In this document: one piece after another, positions 28,920 to 38,403 of the stretch
Numbering within the stretch: the stretch's first letter is position 1
Layout of the letters: each line of letters begins with the position of its first letter
Source of the DNA: Desulfosalsimonas propionicica
GTDB lineage: Bacteria > Desulfobacterota > Desulfobacteria > Desulfobacterales > Desulfosalsimonadaceae
DNA: 64,000 nt
Direction of reading: 5' to 3'
Assembly (NCBI RefSeq): GCF_013761005.1
Contig: NZ_JACDUS010000001.1
Span: 186,001 to 250,000, forward strand
Notes under the pieces: generated by a model
The model's input: the letters and a program-made list of their open reading frames with translations, nothing else
The model's database searches: none
What the model was told of the DNA's origin: nothing
Made by a program: the position numbers and the translations under genes

Positions 28920-30403
28920 GCCGGATCCTTTCTGTCCACGATAATCCGGTTGCCCCGGATATCAATGACTTTTACCAAGGTCCCCTTTTCCAGAAACTGA
29001 TTTTCCGTGATCACGTCCACCCTTTCATCATTGATTTCCGCCTTGCCCGAAGGCCGCAGATAGGTCAGGGCCACGCCGGTATCGCCCGGATGCACCACCT
29101 GTGTGTCTTTGGCGTCTGCATGGGCATCTTTCAGCGATGCGGCCAGGTAAGGCCCTTCCCGGCTGGAGGGGATTTTTGGCATGACATAGCGAATAAACAT
29201 CAGCCCGGCGACCATGGCCACAAGATAGGCGCCCAGCACCCGCACCCCGTTTTCAATGAGAAGATCCTTCTGCCAGGGAAGGGAAGGGTCGGGCAACACA
29301 AAATCCTGCATGGCCAGCACCATGCCGATGACGATAAAAACAATGCCGGCAAATCCGGCAATGCCGAATCCGGGCAGCACAAACATCTCAACGCCCATCA
29401 GAATCAGGCCGGCCAGCAAAAGGAAAAATTCCGTGTAATGGGCCAGGCCCACCAGGTACTGGCTCAAAAACACCAGCGCCAGACAGAAAACTCCCACAGC
29501 TCCGGGCACGCCAAAGCCCGGAGACTTGATTTCAATATAAAGCCCGGCCAGCCCGATCATCATCAGAATCGGGGCAATGCCGTCGATGAAACGCACCAGG
29601 GCCTCGGACCAGGTCTCCTCGATGCGGATGCGTTCGTATGCCGCCATATCCAGATTGCTGAGCAGGGCATCGATGGAGTCCACAGTCATCATGGACAGGC
29701 CGTAGGAAAGTGCCTCGGCATCGTGGAGGGTCAGCAGTTCACCGGCCTCCACTATGGTTTTTTTCGATGTCACGGCCTTTTTTTCGTTTTCGCTCAGGTC
29801 CTCAAACTGCTGAGCATCCATGTAAACAGTTGTGCCGTCGGTCATGGTGACTTCCAGGACATGCTTTTCCTTGGTCACCATGGCCTCGACCAATGCCGCG
29901 GGATAGCCGTTTCTTTCAGCCAGGGCCCGAAACTTGGCCCGGATGGGGGATTGAAATTTTTCGCCCAGTTCCCTGGGCCCTTCGCTGGACTGCATGATCG
30001 GGGCCACATCCCCGATGGTGCTTCCCGGGGCCATGGCAAGGTTTCCGCAGGCAAGGGCAATCAGGGCGCCGGCGGATATGGCCTTGGGCGAGACATAGGC
30101 AATGGTCTGATCCCCGGGGATTTTGAGAAGCGTGTCAACAATTTCCAGGGCGGAATCCACCCGGCCGCCAAAGGTGTTGATTTCAAAAACAGCCGGGGCC
30201 CCCGGATTTTGGGAGACTTCCTGGCGGGCCCGTTCCACGAAAGCCGCCATGCCCGGATCCACGGTGCCGGAAATCGGAATCACAAAAACCTGCCGATCGG
30301 CTTCATTCCGTGCGTCCGGCCGGGCCGCAAGCCATCCAGAGCCCATTAGCAAAAGACACAGAAAAACAACAATTCGCGGCCGAAAAACCGGGTTCTGGTG
30401 CAT
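28916..30403 (-). CDS. NfeD1b-type membrane-bound ClpP-class serine protease
   Basis: The 495-residue protein has an N-terminal signal-anchor (VVFLCLLLMGSGWLAARP), a ClpP-class domain (FEINTFGGRVDSALEIVDTL and the nucleophile region PKAISAGALIALACG), four to five membrane helices from about residue 240, and a C-terminal OB fold (VALTYLRPSGKAEINDERVD). Homologues cleave the C-terminus of stomatin or flotillin partners. I chose ATG 30403; the frame is open to a TTG at 30448, but that lies only about 17 bases from the predicted transcript start. A near-perfect promoter precedes it. It is coupled by ATGA overlap to the short NfeD gene. Confidence 0.93.
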   Translation of the reverse strand: MHQNPVFRPRIVVFLCLLLMGSGWLAARPDARNEADRQVFVIPISGTVDPGMAAFVERARQEVSQNPGAPAVFEINTFGGRVDSALEIVDTLLKIPGDQTIAYVSPKAISAGALIALACGNLAMAPGSTIGDVAPIMQSSEGPRELGEKFQSPIRAKFRALAERNGYPAALVEAMVTKEKHVLEVTMTDGTTVYMDAQQFEDLSENEKKAVTSKKTIVEAGELLTLHDAEALSYGLSMMTVDSIDALLSNLDMAAYERIRIEETWSEALVRFIDGIAPILMMIGLAGLYIEIKSPGFGVPGAVGVFCLALVFLSQYLVGLAHYTEFFLLLAGLILMGVEMFVLPGFGIAGFAGIVFIVIGMVLAMQDFVLPDPSLPWQKDLLIENGVRVLGAYLVAMVAGLMFIRYVMPKIPSSREGPYLAASLKDAHADAKDTQVVHPGDTGVALTYLRPSGKAEINDERVDVITENQFLEKGTLVKVIDIRGNRIIVDRKDPA

Positions 30404-30471
30404 GAGCGTTTCCGAATTCGCCAAAAAAGAAAGAAAAAGGACAATCAATTAAAGATTTTAATTTTGTTCAA

Positions 30472-30499
30472 ATTATACCGCCTGCCCCTTCGGTGTCAA
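30472..30499 (-). promoter_or_regulatory. Consensus sigma-70 promoter for the nfeD/floA cluster
   Basis: On the minus strand TTGACA (30499-30494) and TATAAT (30477-30472) match both consensus hexamers exactly, with a 16-base spacer. Transcription would start near 30465, about 60 bases before the NfeD start codon. Confidence 0.75.
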
Positions 30500-30572
30500 G
30501 CCGAAACGCCGGAATAGCCGGTTTCGCAAAATCCCGGCCCCGACACTCAGAAAAATCAAGGTTTCCAATTTT

Positions 30573-30723
30573 GATGCAGTCGTAAAAAGTCTGATCTCAG
30601 ATGGTGCCGTAAAAAGTTCAAGATCAAGACTTGCGCAATTTCGAAGAATGCAGCATAGTTAGCTGTACGTGAAATTCTGAGAAATTGCGCGTAACGCAAA
30701 TATTGGACTTTTGCCGCGCCATC
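30573..30723 (+). repeat. Family-1 palindromic repeat, copy D (with head)
   Basis: Head GATGCAGTCGTAAAAAGTC at 30573 leads into a 124-base core (30600-30723) with GATGGTGCCGTAAAAAGTTC at one end and ACTTTTGCCGCGCCATC at the other. The gap 30404-30860 otherwise contains the promoter at 30472 and an AT-rich leader for the GNAT fusion gene, in which I see no convincing promoter hexamers. Confidence 0.9.
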
Positions 30724-30860
30724 AATTTTGTATTGGCACCAATGTTTTGTATATGGTACAGTGTTTACAATTATTCGGTTTTGTTCAATTTTATGCACCG
30801 GCAAATCAGGGGCTTGTTTTTTCCCAAAACCCCTTTCAAAGTCTGGAAAAAGGAGTGACC

Positions 30861-32756
30861 ATGGCTGTCAAATACTGGCCGGATGAATACATCAAAAAAC
30901 GCCGAAGTGCAAAACAGGCCATGCAGCTTCTCAAATCGGGCCAGCGCGTGTTTGTGGGATCCTCCTGCGGCGAGCCCCAGCATCTGGTCGACACCCTGGT
31001 CAACGAGGCCCCTCATTTAACAGATCTTGAAGTGGTCCGGCTCATGAGTCTGCAAAGCTCGCCCCTGACCCGGCTGGCCAACCAGGGCACCTTTGAGCAG
31101 TTCAGCATCCGCAGCATTTACCAGGGTTCTGCCGGGGCCCGGCACATGGAGGCCAACCGGCCCTATATCACCCCCATGAACCTTTCGGCGGTGCCCAACC
31201 TGTTTAAAAAACGCCATCTGCCCATCAATGCGGCCCTGGTCCAGACATCGCCGCCCGACGACTTCGGCTGGATGAGCCTGGGCATTTCCGTGGACGTGGG
31301 CCTTGAGGCGCTGCGCGCCGCAGACATGGTCATCGTCCAGGTCAACGAAAACATGCCCCGGGTGCTGGGCCACAGCTTTATCCATGCAAATGACGTGGAC
31401 GTGGTGGTGGAGCAAGACGAGGATCTGCTGACCATCGGCCAGCTTCCGGAGTTTGAATCCGCCCATCGCATAGCGCGCCTGGTGGCCAACCTCATTGAGG
31501 ACGGCTCCACCTTCCAGCTCGGCCTGGGGGCCACGCCCAAAGCGATTCTGCTGGCGCTTTCAAGCAAAAATGATCTGGGCGTGCACACCCAGTTTGTGAT
31601 CGACGGGATCATGGATCTGGTTTCCATGGGAGTGATTACAAACAAGTACAAGGGATTAAACGACGGCAAGATCGTGGCCACAAACGCGGTGGGCTCTCAA
31701 AACCTCTATGAATTTGTCCATGACAATCCCTCCATTGAGTTCTATCCGTCTGATTACGTCAACAACCCCACCATCATCGGCCAGCACAACAAGATGGTGT
31801 CGATCAACATGGTCATGGAAATGGATTTAACCGGCCAGGCGGCAGTGGATGCGCTTCCGCATAACTATTTTGCCGGGGTTTCCAGCATACTGGATTTCAC
31901 CCGGGGGGCGGCGGCCTGCCCGGAAGGCAAATCCATACTACTGATTCCCTCCACTTCCATGGACGGCAAGACCAGCCGCATCTTACCGGAAATAAAGTCC
32001 GGGGGAGTGGTGGTGCCCCGCACGGATGTCTCCTATGTGGTCAGCGAATACGGTGCAGTAAACCTGTTTGGCAAAAACCTTCAGGAGCGGGCCACGGCCA
32101 TGATCAGCCTGGCACACCCGGATTTCAGAAACGAGCTTTTTGAAAAAGCCAAGGATCTGGGGCTGATGACCAAATACCGCAAACTCTCGGAGTCGCTTAG
32201 AAGCGTCTACCCCGCGGGGCTCGAGGAAATCCGGAAAATCCGGGGACAGGCCGTGACCTTCCGGCCGGCCAAGCCGGTGGATGACCGCAGGATCCAGGAA
32301 CATTTCTACAACCTGGACAAAAGCGATGTGATCGCCCGGTTTTTTTATGAAAAGACCCAGTTTCTGCGCGATGACGTCAAATCCATCATTGAAACCGATT
32401 ACGTGCGCAACCTCACCATCGTGGCTTTGACCGGCGAGTTCGGGTTTGGCTCGGTTATCGGCATCGGGGCCTACATGCTTGAGCCCAGTCACAACATGGC
32501 CGAGGTGGCGTTTTCCGTGAGCAAGAAATGGCAGGGCACTGGCATTGCCGGCATTCTGCTGCACAAACTCGCAGAAGCCGCACGGGACAATCATATCGAA
32601 GGGCTGGTGGCCTATACAGAACCATCCAACAGCGCAATGATAAAACTTTTTGGAAAACTGCCATATAAAATCCACAAAAACCGGGAGGAGGATATCCTTG
32701 TTCTGAGCTGTCGATTCGACGAACCCGACGAGCAGCAGAAAGCAGAAACCAAATAA
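30861..32756 (+). CDS. Acetyl-CoA hydrolase/transferase-like domain fused to GNAT acetyltransferase
   Basis: The first ~460 of 631 residues are a class-I CoA-transferase (acetyl-CoA hydrolase/4-hydroxybutyrate CoA-transferase family): [12 protein letters not shown] near the start, [14 protein letters not shown], then [36 protein letters not shown], and [10 protein letters not shown]. The residue in the HTQ block (Gln 244) is the catalytic Glu in active enzymes, so the transferase half is probably inactive. The last ~150 residues are a GNAT domain with acetyl-CoA motif [15 protein letters not shown]. It lies 25 bases before acs, near an AcuC-like deacetylase, so it may be an acyl-CoA-sensing lysine acetyltransferase of Acs. 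ATG 30861 has an AGGAG site; a longer frame runs back into the repeat. Confidence 0.9.
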   Translation: MAVKYWPDEYIKKRRSAKQAMQLLKSGQRVFVGSSCGEPQHLVDTLVNEAPHLTDLEVVRLMSLQSSPLTRLANQGTFEQFSIRSIYQGSAGARHMEANRPYITPMNLSAVPNLFKKRHLPINAALVQTSPPDDFGWMSLGISVDVGLEALRAADMVIVQVNENMPRVLGHSFIHANDVDVVVEQDEDLLTIGQLPEFESAHRIARLVANLIEDGSTFQLGLGATPKAILLALSSKNDLGVHTQFVIDGIMDLVSMGVITNKYKGLNDGKIVATNAVGSQNLYEFVHDNPSIEFYPSDYVNNPTIIGQHNKMVSINMVMEMDLTGQAAVDALPHNYFAGVSSILDFTRGAAACPEGKSILLIPSTSMDGKTSRILPEIKSGGVVVPRTDVSYVVSEYGAVNLFGKNLQERATAMISLAHPDFRNELFEKAKDLGLMTKYRKLSESLRSVYPAGLEEIRKIRGQAVTFRPAKPVDDRRIQEHFYNLDKSDVIARFFYEKTQFLRDDVKSIIETDYVRNLTIVALTGEFGFGSVIGIGAYMLEPSHNMAEVAFSVSKKWQGTGIAGILLHKLAEAARDNHIEGLVAYTEPSNSAMIKLFGKLPYKIHKNREEDILVLSCRFDEPDEQQKAETK

Positions 32757-32781
32757 CCATCCAAAACCCCAAGGAGGTTTT

Positions 32782-34749
32782 ATGACGGAAAGCACGGAAG
32801 TTTACGGTGAACACCTGGCAGAATTTCAAAAAACCGCCTATATCAAGGGCATGGACGAATACCAGAAGCTCTACAAGCAGTCTGTTGAGGATCCCGAGGG
32901 TTTCTGGGCGCAGCAGGCGGAAAAATACCTGTCCTGGGAAAAAAAATGGGATCAGGTACTGGATTATGATTTTACCGAAGCCAGAATCAGCTGGTTTTCC
33001 GGCGGTGTGCTCAATGCGTCCTACAACTGCCTGGACCGCCATCTGGACACCATTGCCGATAAGATCGCCTATTACTGGGAGGGCGATAATCCCGAGGAAA
33101 CAAAAGCGGTCACCTACAAAGATCTTTACACCCGGGTCAACCGGTTTGCCGCAGTGTTGAAAAACAACGGCGTCAAAAAGGGCGACCGGGTGATTATTTA
33201 TATGCCCATGATCGTGGAACTGCCGGTTTCCCTGCTGGCATGTGCGCGCATCGGGGCCATTCACAGCGTGGTATTCGGCGGTTTTTCCGCAGACGCCATT
33301 GCCAACCGGATAAAGGACTGCGGCGCAAAAGTTGTGATCACCGCTGACGGCGGATACCGGGGCGGAAAGCCCGTATCCCTGAAAGACAACGTGGACAAGG
33401 CCATGGAAAAATGTCCGGACGTGGAAACGGTCATCGTGGTCAACCGCACTGATTCGGGCATTCCCTTAAAACCGGGCAAAGAGGTGTGGTGGCACGAGGA
33501 AGAGGAAAAAACCGCAGCCGACACATTTGTGGCCCCGGAGCCCATGGACGCCGAAGACCCGCTGTTTATCCTGTATACCAGCGGCAGCACCGGCAAGCCC
33601 AAGGGCGTGGTCCACACCCATGCCGGCTATCTGCTCTACACGGCCATAACCACCCGCCTGGTCTTTGATCTAAAAGACGACGAGGTGTTTTGGTGCACGG
33701 CGGATATCGGCTGGATTACCGGCCACAGCTACATTGTCTACGGCCCCCTGTGCTGCGGACTGACCGGAGTGATGTTTGAAGGCGTGCCCAACTATCCGGA
33801 CTTTGACCGGTTCTGGGCCATTGTGGAGAAATACCGGATCAACAAGTTCTACACGGCCCCCACGGCCATCCGCGCCCTGGCCCGGGAAGGCGAGTCGCAT
33901 GTGGAAAAACATGACCTGTCATCACTGAGCCTTCTGGGCACGGTGGGCGAACCCATAAACCCGGAGGCATGGCGCTGGTATTACAAAAACGTGGGCAAAA
34001 GCCGGTGTCCGATTATTGACACCTGGTGGCAGACCGAAACCGGCGGCCACATGCTCACCCCCCTTCCCGGGGTGGCCCCGGTCAAGCCGGGCTCCTGCTC
34101 GTTTCCCTTCTTTGGCGTGGACCCGGTGATCCTCGATGACACCGGCGAGCCGGTGAAATTCCCGGATGAAGAAGGCCTGCTTTGTATCCGCAAACCGTGG
34201 CCGGCAATGGCCAGAACCGTATACGGCGATCACGAGCGGTTCCGGGAAACCTATTTCAGCCAGGTGCCGGGAATGTATTTCACCGGCGATGCCGCCAAAA
34301 AGGATGCAGACGGTTACTACTGGATTATCGGCCGCATTGACGATGTGATCAATGTCTCGGGCCATCGCCTGGGCACCGCAGAGCTCGAATCCGCACTGGT
34401 GCTTCATCCCAGCGTGGCCGAGGCCGCGGTGGTGGGCTTTCCCCATCCCATCAAGGGACAGGGCATCTACGCCTTTGTCATCCTCAAGGCCAATGCCACG
34501 GCCTCTGACGCGCTTAAAAAGGAACTTGTGGGCCAGGTGAGAAACGAGATCGGCCCCATTGCCACCCTTGACATTGTCCAGTTCACAGACGGGCTGCCCA
34601 AGACCCGCTCCGGCAAGATCATGCGGCGCATCCTCAAAAAGATATCTGCAGGAAAGCTCGACGAACTGGGCGACACTTCCACGATTGCCGATGAAAGCGT
34701 CATTGACAAGCTCGTGGAAAACCGGGTGAACATTGAAAACCTCAAGTGA
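32782..34749 (+). CDS. acs: Acetyl-CoA synthetase (AMP-forming)
   Basis: Acs activates acetate to acetyl-CoA through acetyl-AMP. The 655-residue protein has the adenylation core motif [19 protein letters not shown] near residue 260, the acetate-pocket sequence [15 protein letters not shown] near residue 413, and the C-terminal catalytic lysine in [15 protein letters not shown]. That Lys is the site acetylated by Pat/AcuA and restored by deacetylases in other bacteria. An AAGGAGG site precedes ATG 32782. It lies between a GNAT fusion gene and a histone-deacetylase-family gene. Confidence 0.97.
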   Translation: MTESTEVYGEHLAEFQKTAYIKGMDEYQKLYKQSVEDPEGFWAQQAEKYLSWEKKWDQVLDYDFTEARISWFSGGVLNASYNCLDRHLDTIADKIAYYWEGDNPEETKAVTYKDLYTRVNRFAAVLKNNGVKKGDRVIIYMPMIVELPVSLLACARIGAIHSVVFGGFSADAIANRIKDCGAKVVITADGGYRGGKPVSLKDNVDKAMEKCPDVETVIVVNRTDSGIPLKPGKEVWWHEEEEKTAADTFVAPEPMDAEDPLFILYTSGSTGKPKGVVHTHAGYLLYTAITTRLVFDLKDDEVFWCTADIGWITGHSYIVYGPLCCGLTGVMFEGVPNYPDFDRFWAIVEKYRINKFYTAPTAIRALAREGESHVEKHDLSSLSLLGTVGEPINPEAWRWYYKNVGKSRCPIIDTWWQTETGGHMLTPLPGVAPVKPGSCSFPFFGVDPVILDDTGEPVKFPDEEGLLCIRKPWPAMARTVYGDHERFRETYFSQVPGMYFTGDAAKKDADGYYWIIGRIDDVINVSGHRLGTAELESALVLHPSVAEAAVVGFPHPIKGQGIYAFVILKANATASDALKKELVGQVRNEIGPIATLDIVQFTDGLPKTRSGKIMRRILKKISAGKLDELGDTSTIADESVIDKLVENRVNIENLK

Positions 34750-34782
34750 TCACGTGCTGAAAAAAACCGAAGAAAGCCGAAA

Positions 34783-35826
34783 ATGGGGTTAACCGTCGGG
34801 GTGACAAGGGATGATCGGTTTGTGGAGCACAAAACCGGTCATTTCCACCCCGAACACCCCAGACGGATCCGTGAACTCTACCGGATGCTGGACCGGGATT
34901 TTTCGGGCCGGGTCATGGAATTCCAGCCGCAGCCCGCAGCCCTGGAGGACGTGGAGCGGGTGCATACGCCGGCCCATGTCCGCCGGATTCTGAAAACCGC
35001 AGAACTGCCGATGACCAACCTGGCCCCGGACACCCCGGTGAGCGCCATGTCCCACATGGCCGCCTGGCTGGCGGCAGGCGCCTGCCTCCAGGGCGTTGAC
35101 CTGCTCATGGAAAAACAGTGCCAGGCCTTTTTCGCCCTTATCCGGCCGCCGGGCCACCACGCCCTGCCGGACCGCTCCGGGGGCTTCTGCGTTTTCAACA
35201 ACATTGCCGTGGCAGCCGAATATGCCCGGGCCCGCCACAATGCCCGCCGGATTCTGGTGGTGGACTGGGACGTGCACCACGGAAACGGCATCAACGACAT
35301 TTTCTACGAAAACGACCGGATTTATTATTTCTCCACCCATGACCGGATGCTTTATCCCTATACCGGCGCCATACAGGAGACCGGGGCCGGACCGGGACGG
35401 GGATACACCATGAACATAGAATTGTCCCGGGAATTTACGGACCAGGACATGGTGTATTTGTATTCCCGAACCCTGGTGCCGGTTATCCGGGGTTTTGCAC
35501 CGGAACTGATCATGGTGGCAGCCGGATTTGACGCCCATTGCGATGATCCTGTGGGAAGATGCTTTTTTTCCGAAAACATCTATGCCCGCCTGACCCGGCT
35601 GATCCTCGATGCCGCAGAAACCGCCCGGGGCAAAACCCCGCTGCTTTTTGCCCTGGAAGGCGGATACGAGCCTCCGGCCCTTGTCAGGTGCGTGGGCAAT
35701 GTGATATCGGAATTAACGGCAGATACGGATCAAATCCCGCAGATCCCGGATTCGGCCTCCCCGGAAGCCCTTGACCGGGTCGGCCGGATTTTGGAAATCC
35801 ATCAACCCTTTGGAGTCATGGAATGA
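34783..35826 (+). CDS. Histone-deacetylase-family protein (AcuC-like deacetylase)
   Basis: The 347-residue protein has every zinc-deacetylase motif: HPEHPRRIREL, RPPGHHALPDRSGGFCVFNN with the active-site His pair, VDWDVHHGNG and GFDAHCDDPVG with the zinc ligands, and the final LEGGYEP. In Bacillus the related AcuC removes acetyl groups from Acs. Here the gene starts 33 bases after acs and overlaps the next acyl-CoA synthetase as ATGA, so a role in reactivating one or both synthetases is likely. The acetylpolyamine amidohydrolase subfamily is an alternative. Confidence 0.93.
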   Translation: MGLTVGVTRDDRFVEHKTGHFHPEHPRRIRELYRMLDRDFSGRVMEFQPQPAALEDVERVHTPAHVRRILKTAELPMTNLAPDTPVSAMSHMAAWLAAGACLQGVDLLMEKQCQAFFALIRPPGHHALPDRSGGFCVFNNIAVAAEYARARHNARRILVVDWDVHHGNGINDIFYENDRIYYFSTHDRMLYPYTGAIQETGAGPGRGYTMNIELSREFTDQDMVYLYSRTLVPVIRGFAPELIMVAAGFDAHCDDPVGRCFFSENIYARLTRLILDAAETARGKTPLLFALEGGYEPPALVRCVGNVISELTADTDQIPQIPDSASPEALDRVGRILEIHQPFGVME

Positions 35827-37553
35827 TCAAAGCCCGCATTCCTGCGGTCGCCCCGGAGGCTGCAAACCTTCGGGACTACAGCCGGGCCCGGCAAACCTTT
35901 TCCTGGAAAGAGGCGGAAAAACAACTGCGCCGGCAAAGCGGCAGCATGGTCAACATTATTGCCGATTCCCTGGATTTTTGGGCTGATGATCCCCAAAGGG
36001 CCGATCAGCCGGCCCTGATATTTGAGGCAAACAGCCGGCGGGAAAGCCTTTCCTACCGGCAGATGCGCGATATGTCAGCCAGATGGGCCAACCTGCTGAC
36101 CCGGTTCGGATTTGCCGAAGGCGACCGCCTGCTTTTGTTTCTGCCTCCCTGCCCGGAAGCCTATTTTGCCATGGCCGGGGCTGCCCGCATGGGCGTGATG
36201 TTCTGCCCGGTGTTTTCCACTTCCGGCTTCTACGAACTGGAAGTGCGCTTAGACAATATTTCGCCCCGGGGCGTGCTCACCCATCCGGATCTGGCCGAAC
36301 AGATCCCGGTGGACCTGAGTTCCCGGCTCGCCCATATCCTGCTGGTATGCGGCCCGGCGCCCGAGCTGTTTGAACAGGAAACCATCATCGAAAACATGGC
36401 AAAAACCATGTCAGCTGAATTTCCCACAGCCCTGCTGCCGCCTGACACGCCTTTGTACCTGATCTACACCTCGGGTTCCACCCGGCCGCCAAAAGGCATT
36501 GTGCACACGCACTCGGACATGACCGGGATGCAGACGACGGCCAGGTGGGTTCTGAATCTCAAGGACGACACGGTATTATGGACCGATGCAGACCCGGCCT
36601 GGGTCACGGGTACGGTTTACGGCGCCTTTGCCCCCTGGCTCTGCGGGGTCACCAGCGTGGTCATCCGCCAGCCGTTTACCGCGGCCAACTGGTATCGGGC
36701 CCTGGAAAATCTGGGGGTCAGCACCTGGTACACCACCCCGCGGGTGCTGCGGGATCTCATGGAAGCCGGCGATGATCTGCCCACCCGATACGACCTGTCT
36801 GCCCTAACCCACATCTGCACCGTGGGCGCCCCCCTGCCGCCGGCAATGCTGTACTGGACCCGGCAGCATATCGGGGCCACGCCCCATGACACCTGGTGGA
36901 TGACAGAAACCGGGATGATCTGCATTGCCAACCTGCCGGGCACAGATATCAAGCCCGGATCCATGGGCCAGCCCCTGCCGGGCATTGAAGCGGCAATCTT
37001 AGATGACAACGGCGAACCCCTGCCGGCGCTTTCCCTGGGGGAACTGGCCCTGCGGCCCGGGTGGCCGGGCCAGATGTCGCAGATCTGGAAGGAGCCGGAC
37101 CGGTTTGCCGGATATTTTAAAAACGGCTGGTTTGTCACCGGAGACATTGCCGTGGAAGACGAAGAGGGTTATTTTTATCATCAGGGCAGAAACGATGACC
37201 TGATCAAAGCAGGAGACGACAAGGTCATCGGCCCGTTTGAAATCGAGCAGGTGCTGTGCATGCATCCAGCCGTGGCCGAAGCCGCAGTCATCTCCAAGGG
37301 CCGGGAGCCGGGCCGTGGCATCTCGCATCTAAAGGCTTATGTTACCTTAAAACAGGGCAATACGCCGTCCAATCGGCTCAACTATGAAATCCGGGCATTT
37401 TTAAAGGGCAACCTTTCATCTGAATTGCTGGTGCGGGAACTGGTCTTTCTTGACAAACTGCCCAAAACCATCAGCGGCAAACTTCTGCGAAGGGTGCTGC
37501 GGGCCCGGGAACTTGGACTGCCCGGGGGTGACCCGTCGCGGATGCAGGATTAG
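35823..37553 (+). CDS. AMP-dependent acyl-CoA synthetase
   Basis: The 576-residue protein belongs to the acyl-adenylate-forming family: IYTSGSTRPPKGIVHTHSD near residue 215, MTETGMICI near residue 360, DDLIKAGDDKVIGPFEIE, and the C-terminal lysine in PKTISGKLLRRVLR. The adenylate loop reads TRPPKG where TGxPKG is usual. It is shorter than Acs and resembles the medium-chain (benzoate or butyrate) type; the substrate cannot be told from sequence. Its start overlaps the deacetylase stop as ATGA, so it shares that operon and perhaps its lysine-acetylation control. Confidence 0.9.
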   Translation: MIKARIPAVAPEAANLRDYSRARQTFSWKEAEKQLRRQSGSMVNIIADSLDFWADDPQRADQPALIFEANSRRESLSYRQMRDMSARWANLLTRFGFAEGDRLLLFLPPCPEAYFAMAGAARMGVMFCPVFSTSGFYELEVRLDNISPRGVLTHPDLAEQIPVDLSSRLAHILLVCGPAPELFEQETIIENMAKTMSAEFPTALLPPDTPLYLIYTSGSTRPPKGIVHTHSDMTGMQTTARWVLNLKDDTVLWTDADPAWVTGTVYGAFAPWLCGVTSVVIRQPFTAANWYRALENLGVSTWYTTPRVLRDLMEAGDDLPTRYDLSALTHICTVGAPLPPAMLYWTRQHIGATPHDTWWMTETGMICIANLPGTDIKPGSMGQPLPGIEAAILDDNGEPLPALSLGELALRPGWPGQMSQIWKEPDRFAGYFKNGWFVTGDIAVEDEEGYFYHQGRNDDLIKAGDDKVIGPFEIEQVLCMHPAVAEAAVISKGREPGRGISHLKAYVTLKQGNTPSNRLNYEIRAFLKGNLSSELLVRELVFLDKLPKTISGKLLRRVLRARELGLPGGDPSRMQD

Positions 37554-37566
37554 CGGGAAAACAGCC

Positions 37567-38388
37567 ATGTCATTTAAGCAGAACTTAAAGCAGAAAATTG
37601 AAATCGACCGGCTGACCCGGCAGGTGCTGGCCTCGCTGACACCCACGGAAAGCGGCACGCACATAGACAAGACCGCAATGCGCCAACTGCTGGACAAAGC
37701 CGGGTATCAGAAACGGATTGAGCGGGGCACGGAAATGCTGAGCCGGGATTTTAATGCGCAGTTGCCGGAAATTATCGTGCTTGACGCAGAGCTGCCGCTG
37801 TACCGAACAAATCCGGCCGACGTGGTGATGCGCAAAAACCCTGTCTTAAAAGAAATGCTTTCCATTCGAAACGCCATGCGCATATTAAATGACAAGGACG
37901 TGGTGGTATCCAGAAAAACCGATACCGTCATGATGGTTCACGGCCAGTGCGTCCATAAGCTTGACCTGGATTACAGCCGCAAAGATATTTCCGCCCTTGG
38001 CCGTCAGGGGGCAGCGGGCCTGGAGGAAGCGGCATCCGGCGACGTTGTGGAATCCCTGGAACTTTTTGCGGAACTGCTGGATCTGCGCCCGGCCCCTGCT
38101 TCTGCAAAACTGCCGGAAACCTGGATCTGGGGACAACGGGGCGTGGACAGAAACAACGCCCAGGTTTTCGGCAATCCCCTGATTCTGTTTTTCCCCTCAG
38201 AAAACCGGCTGAATCTGTTTCACACAGCCGTGGCCGGCACCGGCCGAACGTCAAAAAAGGCCATTGAAGACATGCTGGCAAAAGGCGGCAAGGCCGATCT
38301 TGAAGACACAGCCATCTTTGACTGGCTGGTTGACCAGGTCATGGAACACCCGCCGGCACACAAACCCATTGACTCTTTTTCCGCCTAG
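37567..38388 (+). CDS. Conserved-looking hypothetical protein after acyl-CoA synthetase
   Basis: I do not recognise a family for this 273-residue soluble protein. It starts MSFKQNLKQKIEIDRL, has no signal peptide or membrane helix, and shows stretches such as LDAELPLYRTNPADVVMRK near residue 75 and WIWGQRGVDRNNAQVFGNP near residue 190. It lies 13 bases after the synthetase gene and 15 bases before the RsbU-like regulator, so it bridges the two blocks in one transcript. An upstream in-frame start exists inside the synthetase gene, but ATG 37567 fits the spacing. Confidence 0.8.
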   Translation: MSFKQNLKQKIEIDRLTRQVLASLTPTESGTHIDKTAMRQLLDKAGYQKRIERGTEMLSRDFNAQLPEIIVLDAELPLYRTNPADVVMRKNPVLKEMLSIRNAMRILNDKDVVVSRKTDTVMMVHGQCVHKLDLDYSRKDISALGRQGAAGLEEAASGDVVESLELFAELLDLRPAPASAKLPETWIWGQRGVDRNNAQVFGNPLILFFPSENRLNLFHTAVAGTGRTSKKAIEDMLAKGGKADLEDTAIFDWLVDQVMEHPPAHKPIDSFSA

Positions 38389-38403
38389 TGCCAGATTGCC
38401 GCC

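Noticed and set aside
29090-30349. A 419-codon plus-strand open frame
   Set aside because: It is the antisense shadow of the NfeD protease gene; the product is rich in His and Gly and has no family resemblance.
30733-30755. A sigma-54-like sequence (TTGGCACCAATGTTTTG) upstream of the GNAT fusion gene
   Set aside because: The GG element is present but the GC of the -12 element is TT at the required spacing.
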